Origin: JAFECT01 sp036501825
Lineage (GTDB): Bacteria; Pseudomonadota; Alphaproteobacteria; Caulobacterales; Caulobacteraceae
DNA: 64,000 bases
NCBI GenBank assembly: GCA_036501825.1
Contig: DASXZP010000036.1
Location: forward strand, 434,001 to 498,000
Direction: 5' to 3'
Position 1 is the stretch's first letter; each line of letters starts with the position of its first letter. Below, piece by piece: positions 34,257 to 42,130 of the stretch. A program made the translations under genes and the position numbers. Below the pieces are notes generated by a model, which worked only from the letters and a program-made list of their open reading frames with translations, made no database searches and was not told the origin of the DNA.

Positions 34257-34859
34257 TTATTCAAAGACGGCGGCCTTCAGCTTTTCGAACGCCTTCGACC
34301 GGTGGCTGATCGCGTCCTTCTCCGGTCGCGGCAGCTCGCCGAAGGTCAGGCTCATGCCCTCGGCCACGAAGATCGGGTCATAGCCGAACCCGTTGCTTCC
34401 TCGCTCCGGGAAGGTCAGCGCCCCTTCGACGATCCCCTCCACCACCACGCACGGCCCTTTCGGCCACGCCAACGCGAGCGCGCAGGTGAACCAGGCGAAG
34501 CGGTCGTCCGCGTGCACCTCCTCCAGCCGTTCCTCGACCTTGGCCATGGCCAGGGCGAAGTCCCGGGCCGGGCCGGCCCAGCGAGCGGAATAGATCCCCG
34601 GCGCCCCGTCCAGAGCCCGCACCGACAGGCCCGAATCGTCGGCCAGGGCCGGCAGGCCAGACCGCTCCGCCGCCGCCCGCGCCTTCAGCATGGCGTTGCC
34701 CCCGAAGGTCGTCTCGGTCTCGTCCGGCTCCGGCAGGCCCAGGTCGCCGGCGGAAACCACGTCGAAGCGGCCCTCCAGCAAGGCCGAAATCTCGCGGACC
34801 TTGCCCGGGTTGTGGGTGGCGGCGACCAGGCGGGTGCCCCTGGAAAGCTTGAGCGACAT
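34257..34859 (-). CDS. rdgB: RdgB/HAM1 non-canonical purine NTP pyrophosphatase
   Basis: A 200-residue house-cleaning enzyme that hydrolyses dITP, XTP and related nucleotides to monophosphates so that they are not incorporated into DNA. Motifs: LVAATHNPGKVREI, FGGNAMLKARAAA, ALADDSGLSVRALDGAPGIYSARWAG, GSNGFGYDPIFV and the C-terminal ISHRSKAFEKL. Start ATG 34859. It leads the rdgB-hemW pair. Confidence 0.94.
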   Translation of the reverse strand: MSLKLSRGTRLVAATHNPGKVREISALLEGRFDVVSAGDLGLPEPDETETTFGGNAMLKARAAAERSGLPALADDSGLSVRALDGAPGIYSARWAGPARDFALAMAKVEERLEEVHADDRFAWFTCALALAWPKGPCVVVEGIVEGALTFPERGSNGFGYDPIFVAEGMSLTFGELPRPEKDAISHRSKAFEKLKAAVFE

Positions 34860-34906
34860 GGGATCTCCGGATTACGCGGTTTTAATGCGTTGCAAAATTT
34901 TAATAT

Positions 34907-34939
34907 CGATTATCGATGCGGGCTCTTGATCGATAATCG
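34907..34939. promoter_or_regulatory. AT-rich perfect dyad, possible operator
   Basis: CGATTATCGAT (34907-34917) and its exact complement ATCGATAATCG (34929-34939) are separated by 11 bases. It lies in the unusually AT-rich divergent region between rdgB and the small membrane protein gene at 35068. The centre-to-centre distance of 22 bases, about two helical turns, suits a dimeric repressor or two bound dimers. No regulator can be named. Confidence 0.5.
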
Positions 34940-35067
34940 GCCAAAGCATATTGAATAGCGGCAAGAACGGCCCCGAACCGTTCGCAAGTGCGAAAAATGA
35001 ACCCGAGTTAATGTTGCGTTGCACAATGTCCTCTCCCGCCGCGCAGAGACCCCGAAAGGATCCTCCC

Positions 35068-35175
35068 ATGACCACCTTCTCCACCTCCCGCAACGTCGGC
35101 CGTTTCGGCATGGTGTTCTTCAACACCCTGGCTTTCGTGGCCATTCCCGTCCTGATGCTCGCCCACGCGCTTTGA
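35068..35175 (+). CDS. Small single-span membrane protein, 35 residues
   Basis: A short open frame with GAAAGGA 7 bases before its ATG. The product has a polar N-terminus (MTTFSTSRNVGRFG) and one hydrophobic helix (about 15-33, MVFFNTLAFVAIPVLMLAHA), typical of bacterial small membrane proteins. It is not a known family to me. An inverted repeat begins about 22 bases after the stop. The support is the ribosome-binding site, membrane helix and position; it could still be a chance ORF. Confidence 0.5.
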   Translation: MTTFSTSRNVGRFGMVFFNTLAFVAIPVLMLAHAL

Positions 35176-35197
35176 TCTCACGATGATCTCGCGCATT

Positions 35198-35242
35198 GTC
35201 CCCGCTACCTCTTGGCAGACCCTAGCCGCGAGGTAGCGGACA
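35198..35242. repeat. Inverted repeat (GCTACCTC) after the small ORF
   Basis: CCGCTACCTC (35202-35211) pairs exactly with GAGGTAGCGG (35230-35239), and flanking TGTCC/GGACA extends the likeness imperfectly. The loop is 18 bases. It stands between the small membrane ORF and the DUF2975 gene, next to a second hairpin at 35244-35272. It may end the upstream transcript, although no T-tract follows. Confidence 0.7.
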
Positions 35243-35243
35243 G

Positions 35244-35272
35244 GTCCCCCTTGGGACCCGATACAGGGGGAC
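35244..35272 (+). promoter_or_regulatory. Hairpin enclosing the DUF2975 ribosome-binding site
   Basis: GTCCCCC (35244-35250) can pair with GGGGGAC (35266-35272) around a 15-base loop. The GGGGGA right arm is the only Shine-Dalgarno-like sequence before the ATG at 35277, with 5 bases between. If transcribed, the stem would hide the ribosome-binding site, so translation might depend on melting or on an RNA-binding factor. It may instead simply be part of a REP-like repeat. Confidence 0.4.
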
Positions 35273-35276
35273 TGGA

Positions 35277-35795
35277 ATGCGGGCCATGGGTCCGGGCTCG
35301 GTTTCGAGCCTTCTGAAGACGGCTCTGGATGTCGTCTATTATGTCCTCCTCGGTGTGGCCGGCGTCCTTCTGGTGCTCGCCGCCCTGGTTCTGATCCTCT
35401 CCTACGATCCCGGCCGCGACGTGACCCTGCCCGATGGCGTGAAGGTCACCCTGACCGCCGCCATGCTGGCCGAGGGCCTCGCCCTCTTTGCCCTTTATCT
35501 CGGTGTCGTGGTCGTCGTGCTCGGCCGCGTGCGGCGCCTGTTCGCCACCCTGACCATCGGCGACCCCTTCCATCCCGCCAACGTGAACCGCCTGCGCTGG
35601 ATTGGCGTGGGGCTGGCCGCGCTCGAGGCGTTGAACGTGCTGGGCCGGATGCTGATCAATTGGCAGATCCCCAGCGCCGTGCGCGGGACGCCCATCGACG
35701 TGACCGCCTGGTTCTCGGTGCTCGTCGTCTTCGTCCTGGCCGAGGTCTTCCGCGAGGGCGCCCGCCTTCGCCGCGAAGCCGAACTGACGATCTGA
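35277..35795 (+). CDS. DUF2975 family membrane protein
   Basis: A 172-residue protein with four membrane segments (about 15-40, 60-82, 105-125 and 140-160) and the DUF2975 signature around LFATLTIGDPFHPANVNRLRWIG. Its function is unknown. It is followed 3 bases later by a Cro/CI-type regulator of the YozG kind, the standard partner of DUF2975 proteins, so the two form a small regulator/membrane module. A second in-frame ATG lies 3 codons later. Confidence 0.85.
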   Translation: MRAMGPGSVSSLLKTALDVVYYVLLGVAGVLLVLAALVLILSYDPGRDVTLPDGVKVTLTAAMLAEGLALFALYLGVVVVVLGRVRRLFATLTIGDPFHPANVNRLRWIGVGLAALEALNVLGRMLINWQIPSAVRGTPIDVTAWFSVLVVFVLAEVFREGARLRREAELTI

Positions 35796-35798
35796 CGC

Positions 35799-36038
35799 AT
35801 GCCCATTCGCGTCCAGCTCGACCGCATCCTGCTCGACCGGCGCATGTCGCTGACCGAGCTCGCCGACCGCGTGGGAGTCACCCTCGCCAACCTGTCGATC
35901 CTGAAGACCGGCAAGGCGCGCGCCGTGCGCTTTTCCACCCTGGACGCGCTGTGCCGCGAACTCGACTGCCAGCCCGGCGACATTCTCAGCTTCGAACCCG
36001 GCCCGCCGGAAATCGACGACACGCCGCCGGAAGAATAG
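35799..36038 (+). CDS. YozG-like Cro/CI family transcriptional regulator
   Basis: A 79-residue DNA-binding protein consisting of one HTH domain (LDRILLDRRMSLTELADRVGVTLANLSILKTGKARAVRFSTLDALCRELDCQPGDIL) and an acidic tail. The family pairs with DUF2975 membrane proteins in many bacteria. The regulator probably controls its own operon, perhaps after release or sequestration by the membrane partner. That role is inference. Confidence 0.9.
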   Translation: MPIRVQLDRILLDRRMSLTELADRVGVTLANLSILKTGKARAVRFSTLDALCRELDCQPGDILSFEPGPPEIDDTPPEE

Positions 36039-36149
36039 GCGACCAAGGTGTGCGACGATCCCAGCCGCTGGAAGCCTCAAGGCCAACCCGGCGCCTCGTG
36101 GTGAAGCTAGCCGACTCGGCTAAGCTCAGGGCTTGGCTGGAGCCTTGCG

Positions 36150-36911
36150 ATGGAAGTCCACCACAAGCTGAGGCCGCCCCACGGGTGGCGCGAGTTCCTG
36201 TTCGAGATCGGCACCATCGTGTTGGGCGTGCTGCTGGCGCTGGGCGCCGAACAGTCCGTCGAGGCGATGCATCGCGCACACCAGGTCGAAGAGGCCGAGC
36301 ACGCGATGCGCCTCGAGCTTCTCGACGACGACGGATTGCAAGCTTACACCCGCGCCGCCGTCTCGAATTGCTTCAGCGCTCAGCTGGCTTCGCTTCGCAG
36401 CGCGCTGGAGGGTGGCGTCGATCGCAAGATCTTCTACGACATGGCGAAGGACTATCAACCGCCGATCCGCAGTTGGGACGATCAGGCCTGGGCGTCGGCC
36501 AAGGTGTCGAACGTGGCGACCTTCATGGGCGCAAAACGGTTGAGCGCCTGGTCGGCCGCGTACAATCCGATTCAGTCGATGGAACGCCTCGCGACAAGCG
36601 AAATCTTCGATCTGGTCGAGCTCAAGTCCGGACGCCGGTCACCGGGGAAGTTGACCGATGCGGAAAGCGATCGCCTCCTTCTGGTCGTAGACCGGTTGGC
36701 CGACGAGAACGTCGGCCTTCACGTGCTGTCGCTGGGTGTGCTCAACGGCATGGAGCGAGCGGGCGCCGGGCTGACGGCCCAGGTCCAGCGCGCTTTGCTC
36801 GACGACGCGCATAAGCGTTTCGGGTCGTGCGTAAGGACGCCCGAGACAGCCGTTTGGCGCTCCGTCGGACAGACAACCGGTGCAAGTGATCTCGAGCGAA
36901 AGCTCCGCTAA
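36150..36911 (+). CDS. Membrane-anchored protein of unknown function
   Basis: A 253-residue protein with a short cytoplasmic N-terminus (MEVHHKLRPPHGWREFLFE), one membrane segment (IGTIVLGVLLALGAEQSVE, about 20-37) and a long helical, probably periplasmic domain with two Cys. The N-terminal pattern (W-R-E-F-x-x-E, then GVLLALGAEQ) recurs in unannotated proteins of Caulobacterales and Sphingomonadales, as far as I recall. CTGGAG precedes the ATG. Its 3' end overlaps the convergent glycosyltransferase gene by 4 bases. Confidence 0.65.
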   Translation: MEVHHKLRPPHGWREFLFEIGTIVLGVLLALGAEQSVEAMHRAHQVEEAEHAMRLELLDDDGLQAYTRAAVSNCFSAQLASLRSALEGGVDRKIFYDMAKDYQPPIRSWDDQAWASAKVSNVATFMGAKRLSAWSAAYNPIQSMERLATSEIFDLVELKSGRRSPGKLTDAESDRLLLVVDRLADENVGLHVLSLGVLNGMERAGAGLTAQVQRALLDDAHKRFGSCVRTPETAVWRSVGQTTGASDLERKLR

Positions 36912-37981
36912 GCAGCCGGCTTCCGCCTCAGTCGCGCGAGCCTGCGCAACCGCTTCCAGAACCGCGTCTTCTCCGGCTCCGGATAGGGCTGCAGGTTGCG
37001 GACGAACTCTTCGGCCGACGCGCGCCAGGAAAACTTTTCCGCATAGGCGCGCACCGCCTTGCGGTCGAGGTCGAGGCAGGCGAGGCAGGCTTTCTTCAGG
37101 TCCTCGTCGACCACGCCGGCGTTCGAACCCGGAATGATGTCGATGGGTCCCGGCGCCGGATAGGCCGCCACCGGCGTGCCGCACGCCATGGCCTCCAGGA
37201 TCACAAGGCCGAAGGTGTCGGTCAGCGAGGGAAACACGAATACGTCCGCGTCAGCGTAGCAGCGCGCCAGCTCGTCGCCGAACTTGGCGCCCAGGAACTT
37301 CGCCTCGGGATATTTCTTTTCGAGTTCGATGCGCGAAGGGCCGTCGCCCACCACCACCTTGGTTCCCGGCAGATCGAGCGCCAGGAACTTCTCGATGTTC
37401 TTCTCCACCGCCACGCGTCCGACATAGACATAGATCGGCCGGGCGATGGACGTGTCGTAGATCGGCTCCAGCCCCGGGCGGAACAGCTCGGTGTCGACGC
37501 CGCGCGACCAGGGCGAGATGTTGCGAAAGCCGTGCTTCTCCAGGTCGGCGCGCATGGTCGGCGTCGCCACCATCACGCGCCCCGACGGCTTGTGGAACCA
37601 GCGCATGAACGCATAGCCCATCGACAGCGGCACCGGAAAACGCGCCGCGACGTACTCGGGATATTTGGTGTGATAGCTGGTGGTGAACGGCAGCTTCCAC
37701 TCCATGCAGATACGCCGCGCCGCCATCCCGATGGGCCCCTCGGTGGCGATGTGGATGCCGTCCGGTTCGAACCCCTTGAACCGGTCGCGGATCTCTTCGT
37801 AGGCGCCCAGCGCCAGCCGGATTTCCGGATAGGTGGGCATCGGCACGGTCTTGAACTGGTCCGGCGAGATCACCTCGACCTCATGCCCCATGGCCCGGCA
37901 CTCGGCGACCGTGCGCGTCAGCGTGCGCACCACCCCATTCACCTGAGGCTCCCAGGCGTCCGTCGCCAGAAGAATACGCAT
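36908..37981 (-). CDS. GT4 family glycosyltransferase
   Basis: A 357-residue GT-B-fold retaining glycosyltransferase. The N-terminal domain starts ILLATDAWEPQVNGVVRTL (acceptor-side glycine-rich loop). The C-terminal donor domain has VYVGRVAVEKNIEKFL, VVGDGPSRIELEKKYP, and the E-x7-E motif in FPSLTDTFGLVILEAMACGTPV. The C-terminus is basic (RFWKRLRRLARLRRK), suggesting membrane-surface attachment. Related enzymes add sugars to diacylglycerol or sphingolipids; the acceptor here is unknown. ATG 37981 matches the family start; the open frame upstream is repeat-derived. Confidence 0.85.
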   Translation of the reverse strand: MRILLATDAWEPQVNGVVRTLTRTVAECRAMGHEVEVISPDQFKTVPMPTYPEIRLALGAYEEIRDRFKGFEPDGIHIATEGPIGMAARRICMEWKLPFTTSYHTKYPEYVAARFPVPLSMGYAFMRWFHKPSGRVMVATPTMRADLEKHGFRNISPWSRGVDTELFRPGLEPIYDTSIARPIYVYVGRVAVEKNIEKFLALDLPGTKVVVGDGPSRIELEKKYPEAKFLGAKFGDELARCYADADVFVFPSLTDTFGLVILEAMACGTPVAAYPAPGPIDIIPGSNAGVVDEDLKKACLACLDLDRKAVRAYAEKFSWRASAEEFVRNLQPYPEPEKTRFWKRLRRLARLRRKPAA

Positions 37982-38063
37982 GCGGGGTTCGGGTCTCACG
38001 GGGTTGGTGGTTTGCCTAATAGGATGCGCCGGACGGAATTGCGAGGCGCCAGGTGTGCGGCGA

Positions 38064-38235
38064 TCTCCGCCCTCTGGGCGGAGACAGCTCGCGAAGGCGA
38101 GCAGAGTCGGGCAGCCGCCGCCACGCCGGACCATGCCGGCAACCCTCGCGCCTGCGTTCCCGACAATCCCCTACCCGCAGCGGCGGCCGCCCTCCTCTGG
38201 CGCTCGCGCGCCGGTCTCCCCCCAGTGGGGGGAGA
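38064..38235. repeat. Bipartite palindrome between the glycosyltransferase and Lrp genes
   Basis: The left hairpin is TCTCCGCCC (38064-38072), loop TCT, GGGCGGAGA (38076-38084). The right hairpin is TCTCCCCCCA (38215-38224), a single G, then TGGGGGGAGA (38226-38235). The two start with the same TCTCC word and flank 130 bases of GC-rich sequence without a gene, the same architecture as family A. The right end is 8 bases from the Lrp-gene stop. This element accounts for most of the 262-base gap. Confidence 0.75.
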
Positions 38236-38243
38236 TGGCCGTC

Positions 38244-38696
38244 CTAGATCGGCAGCTCCAGGGTGTTCTTCACCTCTTCCAGCACCGCGTAGGTCCGCGT
38301 CTCGCGCACGCCGGGCATGGCCACCAGGGTCTCGCCCAGGAAGGCCCGGTAGGCCGCCATGTCCTTCACCCGGGCCTTGATCAGATAGTCGAAACCGCCG
38401 GCGACCATGTGACACTCGAGGACCTCGGGCGCGCGGCGCACGTGGTCGGCGAAGCGGTCGAAGGTTTCCTCGGTGGTGCGGTCCAGGTGGACCTCCACGA
38501 AGATCAGCAGCGACAGGTCGAGCTTCTGGGGGTCGAGCACCGCCTTGTAGCCGGTGATCAGGCCGCGCTCGCGCAGGCGCTTGACCCGCTCGAAACAGGC
38601 CGCCGGCGAGAGGTTGCAGCGCCGGGCCAGCTCCTGATTGGTGATGCGGCCATCGGCCTGCAGCACCCGGAGCAGCTTGCGGTCGGTCTCTTCCAT
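38244..38696 (-). CDS. Lrp/AsnC family regulator, probable proline-catabolism activator
   Basis: A 150-residue feast/famine regulator with an N-terminal HTH (LLRVLQADGRITNQELARRCNLSPAACFERVKRLRERGLI) and a C-terminal RAM effector domain (ECHMVAGGFDYLIKARVKDMAAY). It is divergent from putA with 124 bases between, the arrangement of PutR regulators that activate putA in response to proline in alphaproteobacteria. The functional name is inferred from position. ATG 38696 is the family start; the frame stays open further upstream into the promoter. Confidence 0.88.
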   Translation of the reverse strand: MEETDRKLLRVLQADGRITNQELARRCNLSPAACFERVKRLRERGLITGYKAVLDPQKLDLSLLIFVEVHLDRTTEETFDRFADHVRRAPEVLECHMVAGGFDYLIKARVKDMAAYRAFLGETLVAMPGVRETRTYAVLEEVKNTLELPI

Positions 38697-38820
38697 TTCA
38701 ATCCTTCGGCCAAAGTCCCGTGCGCCGAACAATCTTCGGATATAATCCTGGAAAAACCAAGATAAATCGCCATATTTCGTGGCATAACCGACATTCTTCC
38801 GGACAAGGACGCCGCGCGCC

Positions 38821-41800
38821 ATGACGCTGCTCGATCAACCGCCGACCAAAGCCATCGACTGGGACAGCCTCGATAACGGCAAGTACCAGGACGAGACCGA
38901 AACGGTCGCCGCGCTCCTGGCGGCCAAGCCCCTGTCCGACGCCGACCGCAAGGCGGTGGTGGTCGAGGCCGAGGCCCTGGTCCTGGCCGCCCGCTCCGAG
39001 ACCGAACGCCAGGGCGTGGTCGAAAGCTTCCTGCAGGAATTCTCGCTGGGCACCCGCGAGGGCCTGGCGCTCATGTGTCTGGCCGAGGCCCTGCTGCGCA
39101 CACCTGACGAAGGCACCCGCGACAAGCTGATCGCCGAGAAGATCGGCTCCGCCGACTGGGCCTCGCACCTGGGCAAATCCGACAGCCTGTTCGTCAACGC
39201 CTCCACCTGGGGCCTGATGCTGACCGGCAAGATCGTCGACGTGGACGAGCAGGCCAGGAACGACCTGGGCGGTTTCCTCACCCGCGTCTCCGCGCGCATC
39301 GGCGAACCGATGATCCGTCACGCGGTGGCCGCCGCCGTGCGCATCATGGGCGAACAGTTCGTGCTCGGCCGCACCATCGAAGCCGCGCTGGTGCGTGCGC
39401 GCAACGAGGGCATGCTCTGCTCCTTCGACATGCTGGGCGAAGGCGCGCGGACCGCGGCGGACGCGGAGCGCTATGAGGATCTCTACGCCTACGCTATCGA
39501 AACCGTCGGCAAGAACCGCGCGGGCGCCGGCCCCGAAACCGGGCACGGCGTGTCGGTGAAACTCTCGGCGCTATCGCCGCGCTATGAAGCCACCCAGGAA
39601 GCGCGCGTGTGGGAAGAACTCTATCCCCGCATCAAACGCCTCGCCCTGATCGCGGCCAAGTACGACCTGAACTACGCCATCGACGCGGAAGAGGCCGACC
39701 GCCTGACATTGTCGATGAAGCTGATCGAAAAGCTCGCCGCCGAACCCGAACTGGGATCATGGACCGGCCTCGGCGTCGTGGTGCAGGCGTACCAGAAGCG
39801 TGGCCGCGAGGTGATCGCGCGACTGAAGGACCTGTCGCAGCGCACCGGCCGCCGGCTGATGGTGCGCCTGGTCAAGGGCGCCTACTGGGACAGCGAAATC
39901 AAGCGCGCCCAGATCGCGGGCCGCACCGACTATCCGGTGTTCACCACCAAGCCGTCGACGGACCTCAGCTATCTCGTCTGCGCCCGCGACCTGATCGAGG
40001 CGTCGCCCAACCTCTATCCGCAGTTTGCCACCCACAACGCGCACACCCTGGCCGCGGTGCGCAAGATGGCCGAGGCGCGCAAGGTTCAGATAGAGCATCA
40101 GCGCTTGCACGGCATGGGCGAGGCGCTCTATCGCTCGGCGCGCAACCGCTACGGCGAGATCATCGTGCGCGCCTATGCCCCGGTCGGCGGTCACGAGGAC
40201 CTGCTGCCCTATCTGGTGCGCCGTCTGCTGGAGAACGGCGCCAACACCTCCTTCGTCCACGCCCTGCTCGACGACCGCGTGCCGGCCGTCGACGTGGTGC
40301 GCGATCCAATCACCGCGGTCGAGCTGCAGCCCGGCGCGCACCCCAAGATTCCCCGCCCGGAAAACATCTACGGCGCTTCTCGCAGGAACTCCCTCGGCAT
40401 GGACTTCACCCTAGAGACCGACCGCGCGCGCATCGACGCCGCCATCGCCAAACTCGACACCGAAAAGCTGACCGCGGGCCCGATCGTCGGCGGCAAGCTG
40501 AAGCCCGGAACGAACCTCCACGACGTGACGAGCCCCGTCGACCGTTCAAAGGTTATCGGCGAAGTCTCCGCCGCCACCGAAGCCGACGTCGAAGAAGCGA
40601 TGCAGCTTGGACACGCGGCCCAGGTGCAGTGGGACCGCATCGGCGGCCCGGCGCGCGCCAAGGTGCTGCGCGCCATGGGCGACGCGCTGGAAGCCAACCG
40701 CGAACGCCTGATCGCCATCCTGTCGCGCGAAGGCGGCAAGACCTTGAACGACGGCGTGTCGGAAGTGCGCGAAGCCGCCGACTTCTGTCGCTACTACGCG
40801 CACCTGGCTGAAACCCAGTTCGCAGGGCCTGAAACCCTCGCCGGTCCGGTGGGTGAAACCAACCAGCTCGAACTGCACGGCCGCGGCGTCTTCGTCTGTA
40901 TCAGCCCGTGGAACTTCCCGCTGGCCATCTTCACGGGCCAGATCGTCGGCGCGCTCGCCGCCGGCAACGCGGTGCTGGCCAAGCCCGCGGAGCAGACGCA
41001 GCTGATCGCAGCCGAAGCCGTGCGCCTCTATCACGCCGCGGGCCTCGACCCGCGCCTGCTCGCCCTGATGACCGGCCGCGGTTCGGTGGTCGGCGGCTGG
41101 ATGACCACGCGCGAAGACATCGCGGGCGTCGCCTTCACCGGCGGCACCGACACGGCCTGGCGCATCAACCAGACGCTCGCCGCGCGCAAGGCGCCCATCG
41201 TGCCCTTCATCGCCGAAACCGGCGGGCTGAACGGGATGTTCGTCGACACCACCGCGCTGCGCGAGCAGGTGATCGACGACGTGATCCTGTCGGCGTTCGG
41301 CTCGGCCGGCCAGCGCTGTTCGGCGCTGCGCGTGCTCTACGTCCCCAAGGATTCCGCCGACGGCCTGATCGAAGGCCTCACCGGCGCCATGGAGGCCCTG
41401 GTCATCGGCGATCCCGCCAACGCGTCCACCGATGTGGGCCCGGTGATCGACGAAGCCGCGCGCACCGAACTGGAAGAACACGTCGAGCGCCTGAGCAAAG
41501 AAGCCAAGGTGCTGAAGCAGCTCGACCCCGGCGCGCTGAAAGCCAAGGGCTCCTATTTCGGCCCCGCGCTGGCGGAAATCCCGACACCCGACTTCCTCGA
41601 ACGTGAAGTCTTCGGCCCGATCCTGCACGTCTATCGCTACGACCCCGCGGACCTCGACGACGTGGCCAAGAAACTCGCCGCCCGCGGCTATGGCCTGACG
41701 CTCGGCGTGCACAGCCGCATCGAAGCCTTCGCCGAAGAGGTCCGCCGCCTGGTCCCCGCCGGCAACTGCTACGTCAACCGCTCGATCATCGGCGCCGTCG

Positions 41801-41949
41801 TCGGCGTCCAACCCTTCGGCGGCGAAGGGCTGTCGGGCACCGGTCCGAAAGCCGGCGGCCCACACTCGCTGTTGCGCTTTGCGGTGGAACGCGCGGTGAG
41901 CGTGAACATCGCCGCGCAAGGCGGCGACCCGGCATTGCTGAACCTGTAA
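38821..41949 (+). CDS. putA: Bifunctional proline dehydrogenase / L-glutamate gamma-semialdehyde dehydrogenase PutA
   Basis: A 1042-residue enzyme that oxidises proline to glutamate: FAD-dependent proline dehydrogenase (about 150-470; LMVRLVKGAYWDSEIKRAQ, YPQFATHNAHTLAAV, LPYLVRRLLENGANTSFVH) passes the semialdehyde to the NAD-dependent aldehyde dehydrogenase (about 540-1030; FVCISPWNFPLAIF, FIAETGGLNGMFVD, catalytic Cys833 in SAGQRCSALRVL). The N-terminal ribbon-helix-helix repressor domain of E. coli PutA is absent, so the protein is bifunctional and control falls to the divergent Lrp regulator. The length matches alphaproteobacterial forms. Confidence 0.96.
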   Translation: MTLLDQPPTKAIDWDSLDNGKYQDETETVAALLAAKPLSDADRKAVVVEAEALVLAARSETERQGVVESFLQEFSLGTREGLALMCLAEALLRTPDEGTRDKLIAEKIGSADWASHLGKSDSLFVNASTWGLMLTGKIVDVDEQARNDLGGFLTRVSARIGEPMIRHAVAAAVRIMGEQFVLGRTIEAALVRARNEGMLCSFDMLGEGARTAADAERYEDLYAYAIETVGKNRAGAGPETGHGVSVKLSALSPRYEATQEARVWEELYPRIKRLALIAAKYDLNYAIDAEEADRLTLSMKLIEKLAAEPELGSWTGLGVVVQAYQKRGREVIARLKDLSQRTGRRLMVRLVKGAYWDSEIKRAQIAGRTDYPVFTTKPSTDLSYLVCARDLIEASPNLYPQFATHNAHTLAAVRKMAEARKVQIEHQRLHGMGEALYRSARNRYGEIIVRAYAPVGGHEDLLPYLVRRLLENGANTSFVHALLDDRVPAVDVVRDPITAVELQPGAHPKIPRPENIYGASRRNSLGMDFTLETDRARIDAAIAKLDTEKLTAGPIVGGKLKPGTNLHDVTSPVDRSKVIGEVSAATEADVEEAMQLGHAAQVQWDRIGGPARAKVLRAMGDALEANRERLIAILSREGGKTLNDGVSEVREAADFCRYYAHLAETQFAGPETLAGPVGETNQLELHGRGVFVCISPWNFPLAIFTGQIVGALAAGNAVLAKPAEQTQLIAAEAVRLYHAAGLDPRLLALMTGRGSVVGGWMTTREDIAGVAFTGGTDTAWRINQTLAARKAPIVPFIAETGGLNGMFVDTTALREQVIDDVILSAFGSAGQRCSALRVLYVPKDSADGLIEGLTGAMEALVIGDPANASTDVGPVIDEAARTELEEHVERLSKEAKVLKQLDPGALKAKGSYFGPALAEIPTPDFLEREVFGPILHVYRYDPADLDDVAKKLAARGYGLTLGVHSRIEAFAEEVRRLVPAGNCYVNRSIIGAVVGVQPFGGEGLSGTGPKAGGPHSLLRFAVERAVSVNIAAQGGDPALLNL

Positions 41950-41969
41950 GCCACCTCACTCCTAATTTT

Positions 41970-42117
41970 CCGCTCATCCCGCGAAAGCGGGGACCCAGGC
42001 TTTTTTGTTCATGCCGCTGTGCGCCCCGCTAAGGGTGCTTGAGTGCCTGCAAACAAACATCGCGTGGACACCAGGCCGCTAAAACACCTGGGTCCCCGCT
42101 TTCGCGGGGATGAGCGG
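41970..42117. repeat. Long inverted repeat (GCGAAAGCGGGGACCCAGG family)
   Basis: The left arm (41970-41999) begins CCGCTCATCCCGCGAAAGCG and the right arm (42087-42117) begins CCTGGGTCCCCGCTTTCGCG. They are exactly complementary apart from one extra G in the right arm. Each arm also contains its own short hairpin (CCGC..GCGG). It lies between the convergent putA and MerR genes, 20 bases past one stop and 13 from the other. The word GCGGGGACCCAGG is common in alphaproteobacterial intergenic repeats. Confidence 0.9.
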
Positions 42118-42130
42118 GTGGGAGAGAGCG

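Noticed and set aside
34872..35144. 90-codon minus-strand frame in the rdgB/small-ORF gap
   Set aside because: It overlaps the better-supported 35-residue plus-strand ORF and the AT-rich dyad region, and shows no domain.
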